From: Sphingorhabdus sp. | Lineage (GTDB): Bacteria > Pseudomonadota > Alphaproteobacteria > Sphingomonadales > Sphingomonadaceae | DNA: 64,000 nucleotides | NCBI GenBank assembly: GCA_028279555.1 | Contig: JANQNO010000002.1 | Coordinates: forward strand, 310,001-374,000 | Reading direction: 5' to 3' | In this document: positions 9,907 through 18,904 of the stretch, piece by piece | Numbering within the stretch: the stretch's first letter is position 1 | How the letters are laid out: every line of letters starts with the position of its first letter | Notes under the pieces: generated by a model | Databases searched by the model: none | What the model was told of the DNA's origin: nothing | The model's input: only the letters and a program-made list of their open reading frames with translations | Position numbers and translations under genes: made by a program

Positions 9907-11151
9907 ATGCAGATTCCAGGCCATATAGACCCCGTCGTCACGCCGCGCAGTATCACACCGCGCGAGGACGGGCGTATTGACCTGTTGGGGCTGTCTGTGC
10001 CGCAAATTCGCGAATGCCTGACCGAAGCCGGTCTCGATGAAAAGGCCGCCAAGCTCCGCGCTAAACAGATTTTCCACTGGATATATCACCGCGGAGTCAC
10101 CGAATTCGATGCGATGACCGACATTGCAAAGACGCAGCGGCCTTTCCTGGCCGAGCGTTTCGTGATCGGACGTCCGGACATTGTCGAAGCGCAAGTCAGT
10201 GAGGATGGTACGCGTAAATGGCTGCTCAAAAGCGGCGACGGCCATGACTATGAGATGGTCTTCATTCCCGACGCAGACCGCGGAACGCTGTGCGTGTCGT
10301 CGCAGGTTGGCTGCACATTGAATTGCCGATTTTGCCACACCGGCACGATGCGGCTGGTGCGCAATCTGACGCCTGGTGAGATTGTCGGGCAAGTCATGCT
10401 CGCGCGCGACGCGCTGGGCGAATGGCCGAAGGGCAATATGGCAGGGTTCGGCGATGACGAAGCTGCGGATGAAGACCCTGCCGCCCAATATTCCTCCGAT
10501 GGCCGTATTCTCACCAATATCGTGATGATGGGGATGGGAGAGCCGCTCTATAACTTCGAAAATGTCCGCGATGCGCTGGGTATTGTCATGGATGGAGCCG
10601 GGCTTGCCCTTTCCAAGCGGCGGATTACGCTGTCGACCAGCGGCGTCGTCCCGATGATGGAAAAGGCCGGCGAAGAGATCGGCGTCAATCTGGCCGTAAG
10701 CCTGCATGCCGTGAGCAAGGATATCCGTGACGAGATCGTGCCGCTCAACAAGAAATACGGTATCGAGGAATTGCTGGAGGCCTGTGCCGCCTATCCCGGC
10801 GCGAATAATGCGCGGCGGATTACCTTCGAATATGTCATGCTGAAAGACAAAAATGACAGCGATGAAGATGCGCGCGAACTTGTGCGGTTGATCCGGAAAT
10901 TCAAATTGCCCGCAAAGGTGAACCTGATCCCCTTCAATCCTTGGGAGGGTGCGCCCTATGAATGCTCATCGCCCGACCGTATCCGCGCATTTAGCAACAT
11001 CATCTTCGAAGCAGGGATCAGCGCGCCGATCCGGACGCCGCGTGGCCGAGATATCGATGCCGCTTGCGGGCAGCTGAAGACGGCAGCGAAGAAGCCGAGC
11101 AGGGCCGAACGCGACCGGCTGGATGAGGAAAAACGGACCGTTCTATCCTAA
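9907..11151 (+). CDS. rlmN: 23S rRNA (adenine(2503)-C(2))-methyltransferase
   Basis: Radical SAM CRFCHTG motif, MGMGEPLYNFENV, RRITLSTSGVVP, PFNPWEGAPYECS. Confidence 0.96.
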   Translation: MQIPGHIDPVVTPRSITPREDGRIDLLGLSVPQIRECLTEAGLDEKAAKLRAKQIFHWIYHRGVTEFDAMTDIAKTQRPFLAERFVIGRPDIVEAQVSEDGTRKWLLKSGDGHDYEMVFIPDADRGTLCVSSQVGCTLNCRFCHTGTMRLVRNLTPGEIVGQVMLARDALGEWPKGNMAGFGDDEAADEDPAAQYSSDGRILTNIVMMGMGEPLYNFENVRDALGIVMDGAGLALSKRRITLSTSGVVPMMEKAGEEIGVNLAVSLHAVSKDIRDEIVPLNKKYGIEELLEACAAYPGANNARRITFEYVMLKDKNDSDEDARELVRLIRKFKLPAKVNLIPFNPWEGAPYECSSPDRIRAFSNIIFEAGISAPIRTPRGRDIDAACGQLKTAAKKPSRAERDRLDEEKRTVLS

Positions 11152-11320
11152 GTCTTTTCCTTTCATTTCAATGAACAAGCTGTGTTAAATAAGCAACACA
11201 GATGGTAAAGTTGCACGAGTTTGCAAATTTAATTTGGTATTCATCTTTGCAGCCATATCTCCCCGATATCCGAAGCGGGCGACCCTCTTCGGTGAAGTAA
11301 ACAGAAAGAAAGAAAACATC

Positions 11321-11773
11321 ATGCGTAAATTGATGATCGCAGCCGCTGCGGCTGCCACCCTCTCCGCAACTCCTGCCTTTGCCGAAACAAGCGGCGAAGG
11401 CCGGATCGAGGCTCGCGGCGGTATCGCCTGGGCCAATGGCGCAGAAGAAGCCATTGCCGGTGTTGCCGCCGGTTACGACTTCGATCTGGGCGATAGCGCT
11501 TTTGCCGGCGTTGAAGCTTCGGCTGACAAAATCCTTGCCGGCGGAACCGACGTTGTGTTCGGCGCAACCGCACGTCTTGGCGTAAAGGCTGGCAGCAACG
11601 GCAAAGCCTATGTCACCGCTGGTTACAGCTTCAACGATGGCGACGCTTTTCACGCCGGTGCGGGTTACCAGCACAAGGTTGGAAACAATGTCTATCTGAA
11701 GGCCGAGTATCGCCGTTTCTTCGACACGGTCGATGTCAATACCGCAGCGGTCGGCGTTGGCATAACCTTCTAA
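11321..11773 (+). CDS. Small outer-membrane beta-barrel-like protein
   Basis: Signal peptide MRKLMIAAAAAATLSATPAFAE; alternating beta pattern, terminal GVGITF; ATG at 11321 preceded by AGAAAGAAA. Confidence 0.7.
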   Translation: MRKLMIAAAAAATLSATPAFAETSGEGRIEARGGIAWANGAEEAIAGVAAGYDFDLGDSAFAGVEASADKILAGGTDVVFGATARLGVKAGSNGKAYVTAGYSFNDGDAFHAGAGYQHKVGNNVYLKAEYRRFFDTVDVNTAAVGVGITF

Positions 11774-11796
11774 AACCTCTCCCGTTTTGCGAGAAG

Positions 11797-11835
11797 AAAA
11801 GGCGTCCTGTTCGGGGCGCCTTTTCCTTATTTTTG
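11797..11835 (+). terminator. Rho-independent terminator
   Basis: AAAAGGCG-TCCTGTTCGGGG-CGCCTTTT hairpin followed by T-rich tract, after the OMP-like gene. Confidence 0.75.
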
Positions 11836-11915
11836 CGCGAATGGCGTCTTGTCATTCACGTCGGTGAGATTGTAACGCAAGGCCAGAGGCTTGCGAAGTT
11901 GGTTTCGGAGGAAAT

Positions 11916-13190
11916 ATGGCGCTGATCGACCGTCTTCTTGAAGGACGCCTGCATAGCGGGCAATTGACGATAATCCGGCCAGACGGATCGGAACGGATTT
12001 TCGGCAACGCCGTCGCGGGATGGCCGGCGGTCACCCTGCGGATCAATGCTGCCAATGCGGAGCGGCGCATCCTTACCAATCCGCGGCTAGGCCTCGGCGA
12101 ATGCTATATGGACGGCGCTGTCAGTATCGATGATGACGATATTATGGGTTTTGTTGAGCTCGTGCGGCGTAACAATCTCTGGGAGAATGGTGGCGAGATT
12201 GGCGACCCCTCGGCAACGAAGGCGCTTTTCAAGAAGATGGCGAAACCCTTTCAGCAGCTCAATTCGCTGGCGCGCTCGAAAGACAATGTCGCACATCACT
12301 ATGATCTGTCGAATGATTTTTACCGGCTCTGGCTCGACGAGGACATGCAGTATAGCTGCGCCTATTGGCCCGATGCCGATGTCGGGGACGGCGGCTCGCC
12401 GCTTTCGAATATCACGCTGGATCAGGCGCAGACGGCAAAAAAGGCGCATATCGCGGCCAAGCTGGCGCTAACGCCGGGGCAGCGCGTGCTCGATATCGGC
12501 TGCGGCTGGGGCGGGATGGCGCTCTATCTCAATCGCGTGGCCGATGTTGACGTGCTCGGAATAACGCTATCGGAAGAGCAGCTCAAACTTGCGCAGGAGC
12601 GATCGGCGAAAGCCGGTGTTTCGGGCCGCGTCAAATTCGAGCTGATCGATTATCGCGATCTTGCCAGGCGCGAACCGCAGGGCTTCGACCGCATCGTTTC
12701 GGTCGGGATGTTCGAACATGTCGGCGTGCCGCAATTCGAGACTTTCTTTCGCGCCTCGGCCAATTTGATGAAAGATGACGGGGTGATGCTGCTCCACACG
12801 ATTGGGCGGATGGGACAGCCGGGCGCAACCGATGCCTTCACGCGCAAATATATCTTTCCGGGCGGCTATATTCCGGCCTTGTCGGAAACCCTACGTGCGA
12901 GCGAGAAGGTCAAGCTCATTGCCAGCGATATCGAGAATTGGCGGATGCATTATGCGCTGACCCTGCGGGCTTGGTATGATCGCGTGCGCTCTCACCGCGA
13001 TGCCGTGATCGCGCAATATGACGAGAAATTCTTCCGGATGTGGATTTTCTATCTGTCGGGCGCGGCAGCGGCCTTCGAAAGCGGCGGCATGTGCAACCAT
13101 CAATATCAATTTGTCCGCAACCGCCGTGCACTCCCCATGGCGCGCGACTATATGGCGCAGGCGGAAAAGGACTATGTCGCAAAAGGGTGA
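11916..13190 (+). CDS. cfa: Cyclopropane-fatty-acyl-phospholipid synthase family protein
   Basis: HHYDLSNDFYRLWLDEDMQYSCAYW, VLDIGCGWGG, MFEHVG motifs. Confidence 0.9.
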   Translation: MALIDRLLEGRLHSGQLTIIRPDGSERIFGNAVAGWPAVTLRINAANAERRILTNPRLGLGECYMDGAVSIDDDDIMGFVELVRRNNLWENGGEIGDPSATKALFKKMAKPFQQLNSLARSKDNVAHHYDLSNDFYRLWLDEDMQYSCAYWPDADVGDGGSPLSNITLDQAQTAKKAHIAAKLALTPGQRVLDIGCGWGGMALYLNRVADVDVLGITLSEEQLKLAQERSAKAGVSGRVKFELIDYRDLARREPQGFDRIVSVGMFEHVGVPQFETFFRASANLMKDDGVMLLHTIGRMGQPGATDAFTRKYIFPGGYIPALSETLRASEKVKLIASDIENWRMHYALTLRAWYDRVRSHRDAVIAQYDEKFFRMWIFYLSGAAAAFESGGMCNHQYQFVRNRRALPMARDYMAQAEKDYVAKG

Positions 13191-13196
13191 GCGAAG

Positions 13197-13982
13197 TCAG
13201 CTGAAAATTGCGACCGATTGCATACCTGTCATCATCGGCTCGCCGTCTGCGTTCCAGACGCTCATAAACTGGCTTGATGCGCCGTTTCTTGCATGGTGTG
13301 TGTGGCTTTCCAGATGCCACCACCCCTCACGCGTTTCCGGCGTCTCGGACAGAATATTGAACTGCCAGTTGATCGAGCTGACCATGCCTGCTTCGGTCAT
13401 CAGTCCCATGGCCGATGGCGGAAGCGCGTCGGAAATGCAGACTAACTCTGCCATCGGATCTAGCCCCTCACGCTCGATAAGGCGTTGCCAGCCATGCATC
13501 CGCGGTGTTCCTCGGCCCAGCTCGAGCCGCTTGCCGACATAGTGCATATTGTTGGTGAAAAATTCCGGCGGCCCGCTCCGCAGCGCGTCATCCTTGGGCC
13601 AATCGTCAAATTCCGGTTTTTCCAGATCGGCATAATCGACATGGCTGTCGCGGCCATGCATGAAGACGAAGCTGCAAGACAGGGCGGTTTCGGGTCCGTT
13701 TTTACCCTCGGCGATGATCTCCGACCTGACAAAGGCCGAGTTGCGTCCGCGCCGCAGCAGGCTGGCGCGAATTTCCACCTCGCCCGCGACAGGCCCGACG
13801 AAAGCCACTTGTCCCGATTTTAGCGGCGGCAAATCATCGCCGACCAGTTTCGCCGTTTGATAGGCCAGGGCCGAACTCAGCCCGCCATAGGATGTGCGCC
13901 CCTGAAGCCAGTTGGCGGGGATGGCGATCCGGTGAGTTTCGGCTCCGGCTTCGAACTGATCCAGAATTTCCGCAAGATTCAT
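13197..13982 (-). CDS. Acyl-CoA thioesterase family protein (TesB-like double hotdog)
   Basis: WLQGRTSYGGLSSALAYQTA; double-hotdog pattern; C-terminal LESHTHHARNGASSQFMSVWNADGE. Confidence 0.8.
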   Translation of the reverse strand: MNLAEILDQFEAGAETHRIAIPANWLQGRTSYGGLSSALAYQTAKLVGDDLPPLKSGQVAFVGPVAGEVEIRASLLRRGRNSAFVRSEIIAEGKNGPETALSCSFVFMHGRDSHVDYADLEKPEFDDWPKDDALRSGPPEFFTNNMHYVGKRLELGRGTPRMHGWQRLIEREGLDPMAELVCISDALPPSAMGLMTEAGMVSSINWQFNILSETPETREGWWHLESHTHHARNGASSQFMSVWNADGEPMMTGMQSVAIFS

Positions 13983-14030
13983 GGTTGAGGGCGTTAGCCA
14001 AGCGATTAATGCTTGTCATCCCATCTTATC

Positions 14031-14043
14031 TGACAAATTGTCA
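14031..14043. promoter_or_regulatory. Palindrome TGACAA-A-TTGTCA in a divergent intergenic region (putative operator)
   Basis: Perfect 13-nt palindrome between thioesterase (-) and AraC-type regulator (+); a further TTGTCA half-site at 14013. Confidence 0.45.
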
Positions 14044-14075
14044 TCGATCGTGCGGATCGGGCAGGAGGAAGAATT

Positions 14076-15104
14076 TTGGATCAGATTTTGCCTCTCCTGA
14101 CGCAAGATGAAGGCCCGGCAGCCGATACCGTTTCGAACGCCTTGATCGCGCAAATATTGCGGGCGGCAGAAGGCCTGCGCGCGCCTGTTGCGCAAATCTT
14201 GCGTGAAACTGGATTGGACGAGGCCAGGATCCGCCATCCGCTGGGGGGTGTTGCATTCCCGGTGCTGGTGCGGCTCTTGCAGCAACTGGAGGATCATTTC
14301 GACAATCCTGCCGCATCTGTCCGCCTGGCCAGCTTGACTATTCCGGCCAGTTTTTCCGATCCCGGCTATGCATGCAGACTGGTACCCCGGCTGGAAGATG
14401 GCATCCAGTCCTGGCTGAAATTGTTGGCGGGGCAGCAAAATTCACTCTCATCCAACTATGACCAAGCGACGGCCCAGATCGAGTGGAAGCTGAAGGGCAC
14501 AGATCCCATGCTGGCGGCTCCGTTCGTCGAATTTGTCGTTGCCGCCCAGATCGAATTTTCAAGGCGGGTTATGATGGAACCGCTGCATTTGCAACGCCTG
14601 TCGTTGCAACATGCGCCGCGTTTCGATCCGGCCCTCTATACCTCGCTTTTCGGTCTGGATGTGCGGTTTGGAGCAAGTAGTAGCGCGGTTCGCTTCGAGC
14701 TGTCACAGCTCGTGTTGCCGACACGAATGGCGAATGCGCGGTTGCGCTCCGCCATGACCGGTCTTTACGGCAAGCCGCGAAAGCTCGCGGCGCGCGGCAA
14801 GCCGCTGACTGCGCAAAGCTTTTTGTTCCTTCTCACCCAGATGGACAAGCCTTCGGTGACGCTGGATCGCATGGCTGCCGCTTTTGGGATGACCGAGCGG
14901 ACGTTGCGCCGAAAACTGACCAGCGAAGGATACCCTTTCCGCAAGCTGATGGACGAGGTGCGGCAAGACCTGTTCGCCCTCTACCGGATGGAAGCGAAGC
15001 GGTCCTTGGGCGAGATCGCCCTGCTTCTGGGCTATTCGTCGCTAAGCGCCTTCACCCGGGCAAAGCAGCGCTGGACGAAGGTCAAGCCGGCAGCATCTCT
15101 TTGA
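14076..15104 (+). CDS. AraC family transcriptional regulator
   Basis: C-terminal AraC HTH ([33 protein letters not shown]...[24 protein letters not shown]). Confidence 0.88.
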   Translation: MDQILPLLTQDEGPAADTVSNALIAQILRAAEGLRAPVAQILRETGLDEARIRHPLGGVAFPVLVRLLQQLEDHFDNPAASVRLASLTIPASFSDPGYACRLVPRLEDGIQSWLKLLAGQQNSLSSNYDQATAQIEWKLKGTDPMLAAPFVEFVVAAQIEFSRRVMMEPLHLQRLSLQHAPRFDPALYTSLFGLDVRFGASSSAVRFELSQLVLPTRMANARLRSAMTGLYGKPRKLAARGKPLTAQSFLFLLTQMDKPSVTLDRMAAAFGMTERTLRRKLTSEGYPFRKLMDEVRQDLFALYRMEAKRSLGEIALLLGYSSLSAFTRAKQRWTKVKPAASL

Positions 15105-16305
15105 GCATAATATTGGTGTCGGCCAGTGTCTCGGTGGGTATTTCGGCCCGCGCCTCGACAAGCTTGCGGCCCTGGGCGTAGTCCTTCACAGCGTTGACGC
15201 AATCGAGCGCGATGACCTTGCCCCGCTTTAGATAGACGACCGAAAAGCTGTTTTGAGCAGGGTCACCGCGCAGGACAGTTCGGTCATGCCCGATAGACAG
15301 GCCAACTGTCTGCAATTTCAGATCGTACTGGTTGGACCAAAACCACGGCGTTGCCTCATAAGGCTTGGGATTGCCGCAAATATGCGCGGCTGCAATTTTG
15401 GCCTGATCATTGGCATTCTGAACCGATTCCAGCCTGATTTCTGCGCCGCCGGCAAAGCCATTGGCATGGAGCGCGCAGTCGCCAACCGCGTAAATATCGG
15501 GCAGCGACGTCTGGCAAAATGCGTCAACGCGAACGCCGTTCTCTCCCGCCGCACCTGCAGCGATCAAGGGCCCGACCGATGGGACTATTCCGATGCCAAC
15601 GACAACAATGTCGGCAGGCAACATCTCGCCGCTTTGCAGCTTTACGCCTTCTGCATGTTCGTCACCAATAATCGAATCGATTGTTACGCCGGTGCGAAGG
15701 TCGACGCCTTGCGCCCGGTGATAACCTTCGTAGAAACGCGACAATTCCGCGCCAGCAACGCGCGCCAGAACCCGGTCCAGCGCTTCCAGCAAAGTCACCT
15801 GCCTGCCCAGTTTGGTGAAAACGGCGGCTGCTTCCAGTCCGATATAGCCGCCCCCGACAATGACAATTCTGTCAATCTCTTTTAGCCGGGACATGATCGG
15901 ATCGACATCGCCGCGCGCGCGGATTGCATATACGCCATCCAGATCGCCACCCGGGATGGGCAGTTGCCGCGGTTCGCCGCCTGCTGCCCAGACGAGCTTC
16001 CCAAACGAAATTCTGCTTCCGTCTGAAAGACTTACCGCATGCTCTGCGGCATCGACCGCAACAACCTCTTTGCCTGCAAGCAAGGTGATTTCATTCTTTT
16101 CCCAATAATCCGCAGGACGCAGCAGCAGCTTTTCGAAGGGCTTATCACCGCTTAGATATTCTTTCGATAGCGGCGGGCGCTCATAGGGTAGCTGGTCTTC
16201 ACGGCCAATGATCGTGATCGATCCGGCAAATTTTTGCTGACGCAAGCTGATGGCAGCCTGCGCACCCGCATGGCCGGAACCAACGATCACGACGTCATAG
16301 TGCAT
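15082..16305 (-). CDS. NAD(P)/FAD-dependent ferredoxin reductase (rhodocoxin/putidaredoxin reductase type)
   Basis: [55 protein letters not shown]; 407 aa. Confidence 0.9.
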   Translation of the reverse strand: MHYDVVIVGSGHAGAQAAISLRQQKFAGSITIIGREDQLPYERPPLSKEYLSGDKPFEKLLLRPADYWEKNEITLLAGKEVVAVDAAEHAVSLSDGSRISFGKLVWAAGGEPRQLPIPGGDLDGVYAIRARGDVDPIMSRLKEIDRIVIVGGGYIGLEAAAVFTKLGRQVTLLEALDRVLARVAGAELSRFYEGYHRAQGVDLRTGVTIDSIIGDEHAEGVKLQSGEMLPADIVVVGIGIVPSVGPLIAAGAAGENGVRVDAFCQTSLPDIYAVGDCALHANGFAGGAEIRLESVQNANDQAKIAAAHICGNPKPYEATPWFWSNQYDLKLQTVGLSIGHDRTVLRGDPAQNSFSVVYLKRGKVIALDCVNAVKDYAQGRKLVEARAEIPTETLADTNIMLKEMLPA

Positions 16306-16327
16306 TTCAAGCGCCCCGGGGAAGGAA

Positions 16328-16402
16328 TGGTGGGCGTAGCAAGGATTGAACTTGCGACCCCTACGATGTCAACATAGTGCTCTACCACTGAGCTATACGC
16401 CC
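16328..16402 (-). tRNA. tRNA-Val(GAC), CCA encoded
   Basis: Reverse complement GGGCGTA-TA-GCTCAGTGGTAGAGC-A-CTATG-TTGACAT-CGTAG-GGGTC-GCAAG-TTCAATC-CTTGC-TACGCCC-A-CCA; complete cloverleaf, anticodon GAC. Confidence 0.95.
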
Positions 16403-16448
16403 ACTCCGGATGCTCGCCTCTAGCGCCAGCCTTGCGGCCTTTCAAGTC

Positions 16449-16826
16449 TCATTTGACTTCGCCGAAACTTTCCCGGTTGAACAGCCTCTCAACTTCGAGC
16501 ACGAGATCGCGCAAGTGGAATGGCTTGGAGAGAATTTTGGCATTTGGAACCGATTCTCCGGCTTTCAGGACAACTCCGGAAAAACCGGTAATGAACATAA
16601 CCTCGGTCCGCGGGGAAACCTTGCTGCAATGGCGGGCCAGTTCGATCCCGTCCATTTCGGGCATAACGATATCGGTCAGGAGCAAGTCGAATTCTTCATT
16701 TTCAAGCAGCGGGACGGCCTCGGTTCCGCACTCGACGGAAACGACGTCATATCCGGATTTTTCAAGCGCGCGCGCCAGATATTCGCGCATCGCCAATTCG
16801 TCTTCAGCCAGCAGAATTCGAGGCAT
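16449..16826 (-). CDS. cpdR: Single-domain response regulator, CpdR-type
   Basis: MPRILLAEDELAMREYLARALEKSGYDV...DLLLTDIVMPEMDGIELA...SKPFHLRDLVLEVERLF; stand-alone receiver. Confidence 0.85.
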   Translation of the reverse strand: MPRILLAEDELAMREYLARALEKSGYDVVSVECGTEAVPLLENEEFDLLLTDIVMPEMDGIELARHCSKVSPRTEVMFITGFSGVVLKAGESVPNAKILSKPFHLRDLVLEVERLFNRESFGEVK

Positions 16827-16937
16827 AATTGTTCCCATCCGCGCTCATTGTGGCAAATTGCCGCCCCTGCGCAAGGGCATTAACCGGATATCTTTAATAT
16901 TTTGCTGATCCGGCAATATTCTGCCAGAAAAGCCTAG

Positions 16938-17831
16938 ATGGCGGAATCGATCAGCAAAATGCCGCAAAATTCGGTCTGCGCCTTCGGGTTCGAGGCTTTC
17001 GGCTGCGAAATGCCGAACTGGCCGGTGTTGCTGGCCGTTCCACATGCGGGCCGGGATTATCCCGCCGAGCTGACTGCCAATCTTCGCGTCGATCCTTCTG
17101 CCATTGTGAAGCTGGAAGATCGCTATGCCGACCTTTTGACGAAAGCGGCCCGGGAGACAGGGTTTTCAGCAATTATCGCAAGCAGGCCCCGTGCATGGAT
17201 GGATCTGAACCGGGCCGAGAATGATCTTGACCCGGCTATGCTGCGCGATGTGCCAGCTGAATTTACGTCGCTGAACAGCCCCAAACAGCGTGGCGGCCTC
17301 GGCCTGGTTCCGCGCCGACTGACAGGTGTTGGCGAGATTTGGAAAGCGCGATTTCCCTTTGCCGATGTTACGCGGCGGATAAGCGAGTTCCACAAGCCCT
17401 ATCATGATGCGGTAGATCGCGTGCTGAGACAGATGCGGGCCAAATTCGGTGCTGCTATTCTTCTGGATGTACACAGCATGCCGCCTGTCAAAACCGCGCA
17501 TGGCAATAGTCCAGATTTCGTTGTCGGGGACCGTTTCGGGAGCAGCGCGGCCAGTTGCCATGCGGATCTGCTGCGTGGACGGATCGAGGCCAGCGGATAT
17601 CGCTGCGCGCTCAACAGCCCCTATCCTGGAGACTATATCCTGCGCAGGCATGGCCGTCCGGAGCGCGGCATTCACGCCATTCAGCTCGAGGTGGACAGAA
17701 GGCTGTATCTCGATGAAGCGATGCGTGAACCCGGACCGGGGTTGGCGAAGATCTCGGCTCTGGTTGCGGAGTTGGCAGGGCTGCTTGGTGATGCAATCGC
17801 AGGCGGAGGCGAATTGCTCGCTGCCGAATAA
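16938..17831 (+). CDS. N-formylglutamate amidohydrolase family protein
   Basis: VPHAGRDYPAEL, RPRAWMDLNRAENDLDP, LDVHSMPP, IQLEVDRRLYLDE motifs. Confidence 0.88.
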   Translation: MAESISKMPQNSVCAFGFEAFGCEMPNWPVLLAVPHAGRDYPAELTANLRVDPSAIVKLEDRYADLLTKAARETGFSAIIASRPRAWMDLNRAENDLDPAMLRDVPAEFTSLNSPKQRGGLGLVPRRLTGVGEIWKARFPFADVTRRISEFHKPYHDAVDRVLRQMRAKFGAAILLDVHSMPPVKTAHGNSPDFVVGDRFGSSAASCHADLLRGRIEASGYRCALNSPYPGDYILRRHGRPERGIHAIQLEVDRRLYLDEAMREPGPGLAKISALVAELAGLLGDAIAGGGELLAAE

Positions 17832-17937
17832 AAAACCACCCCGAATTTCTTCGGGGTGGCCAAGGTTCAGGGAGGGGCACCGTAGAGCGGGTGCCCACAG
17901 CGGGGCAGAAGGGAGGGGAGATATCCGCCCCGCAACA
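17830..17937 (-). ncRNA. Putative structured trans-acting sRNA with C-rich (anti-SD-like) loop and Rho-independent terminator
   Basis: On the minus strand: stem GCGGGGC/GCCCCGC with loop GGATATCTCCCCTCCCTTCT (17900-17933), stem GGGCACC/GGTGCCC (17875-17896), then CCACCCCGAA/TTCGGGGTGG terminator plus T6 (17830-17859); lies in the 3' intergenic region of sapC. Confidence 0.6.
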
Positions 17938-18059
17938 ATAAGAATGGGTACTATCTAAGGCAAAATCAATAGCTGCAGTCCAACGGGCTGTTTTCCCGGA
18001 TCAGGCCGCGGCTATCCGGGCCGATGCGCCTCTTTTCTGCCGAATCGGTCGATTTACGA

Positions 18060-18842
18060 TCAAGCCGCGGGTGCTTCTGTAACTTCGGGGACTTTGCCTT
18101 GTTGTACCTGCTGCGCAAAAATGTCCCGCATCAATTGTAGCGAGAAGAGATGGGCATGCATCAACGGCAGCATGCCATTCTGGTTCATTTTCCTCAGCTT
18201 TTCTCCTGTCAATTCGCGCAGTTTGTTCTCGTCGATCATTTTGAAGCCGCGATAGACGAAAGGCTTCTCAACGCCCGTCTGCTGAATCGAGACCTCGCCT
18301 TCCATCAGCAGGTCTTCTTTCTTCAGCTCTTCCATAAAGGCCTGTGTTTGCGCGCCAGCCTGTTCGAAGTCCTCGCAGAATTTGAGAATATTCTTGGTAT
18401 TCTCGGTCGGCTGGTCACCATCGAAAAGCGGCTCCGCATTCTTCTTGTAATTGCCCACAGCTTTCGATGTGGGATCAAAGCAAAGCGACATTTCGTCGCT
18501 ATCGGGCTGCAATCGCGCGAGCAGAAATGGATAGCGGCGCACATAAGCAGGAATGTACACTTGGGTGGTAAACTTGCCCTTGTCGTCCATGAAGATGTTG
18601 ACGCCCTCATTCAATCCCATCAGCGCCAGCGGCACCGGGTTGTCTCCAGCGGAGAAAATGATGGGAAAGTTGCGCGATGCCATCACGAACTCCTCGATCG
18701 TCAAAGGAATAGCATGCGCACCTTCCATGAATTTGGCGTTGTCGATACCGCGTGTGGACCATTTTGCGTGTTCCTTGCTGTTGAGGGGAACCAGGTCCTT
18801 GTAAAACATCGGAAGGGGATTTGCTGTGGGCGCGGTGGCCAT
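18060..18842 (-). CDS. SapC family protein
   Basis: FYKDLVPLNSKEHAKW, GDNPVPLALMGLNEGVNIFMDDKGKF...YIPAYVRRYPFLLA characteristic of SapC family. Confidence 0.92.
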   Translation of the reverse strand: MATAPTANPLPMFYKDLVPLNSKEHAKWSTRGIDNAKFMEGAHAIPLTIEEFVMASRNFPIIFSAGDNPVPLALMGLNEGVNIFMDDKGKFTTQVYIPAYVRRYPFLLARLQPDSDEMSLCFDPTSKAVGNYKKNAEPLFDGDQPTENTKNILKFCEDFEQAGAQTQAFMEELKKEDLLMEGEVSIQQTGVEKPFVYRGFKMIDENKLRELTGEKLRKMNQNGMLPLMHAHLFSLQLMRDIFAQQVQQGKVPEVTEAPAA

Positions 18843-18904
18843 GATCTGAAACTCCGTAGGGTGTGATTCAATTGCTGGCGGCGGCTTTAGGCAGATCGGC
18901 GAAA

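Noticed and set aside
9139-10707. 522-aa minus-strand ORF antisense to rlmN and neighbours
   Set aside because: Sense genes are unambiguous; antisense product is low-complexity, His/Arg-rich shadow translation
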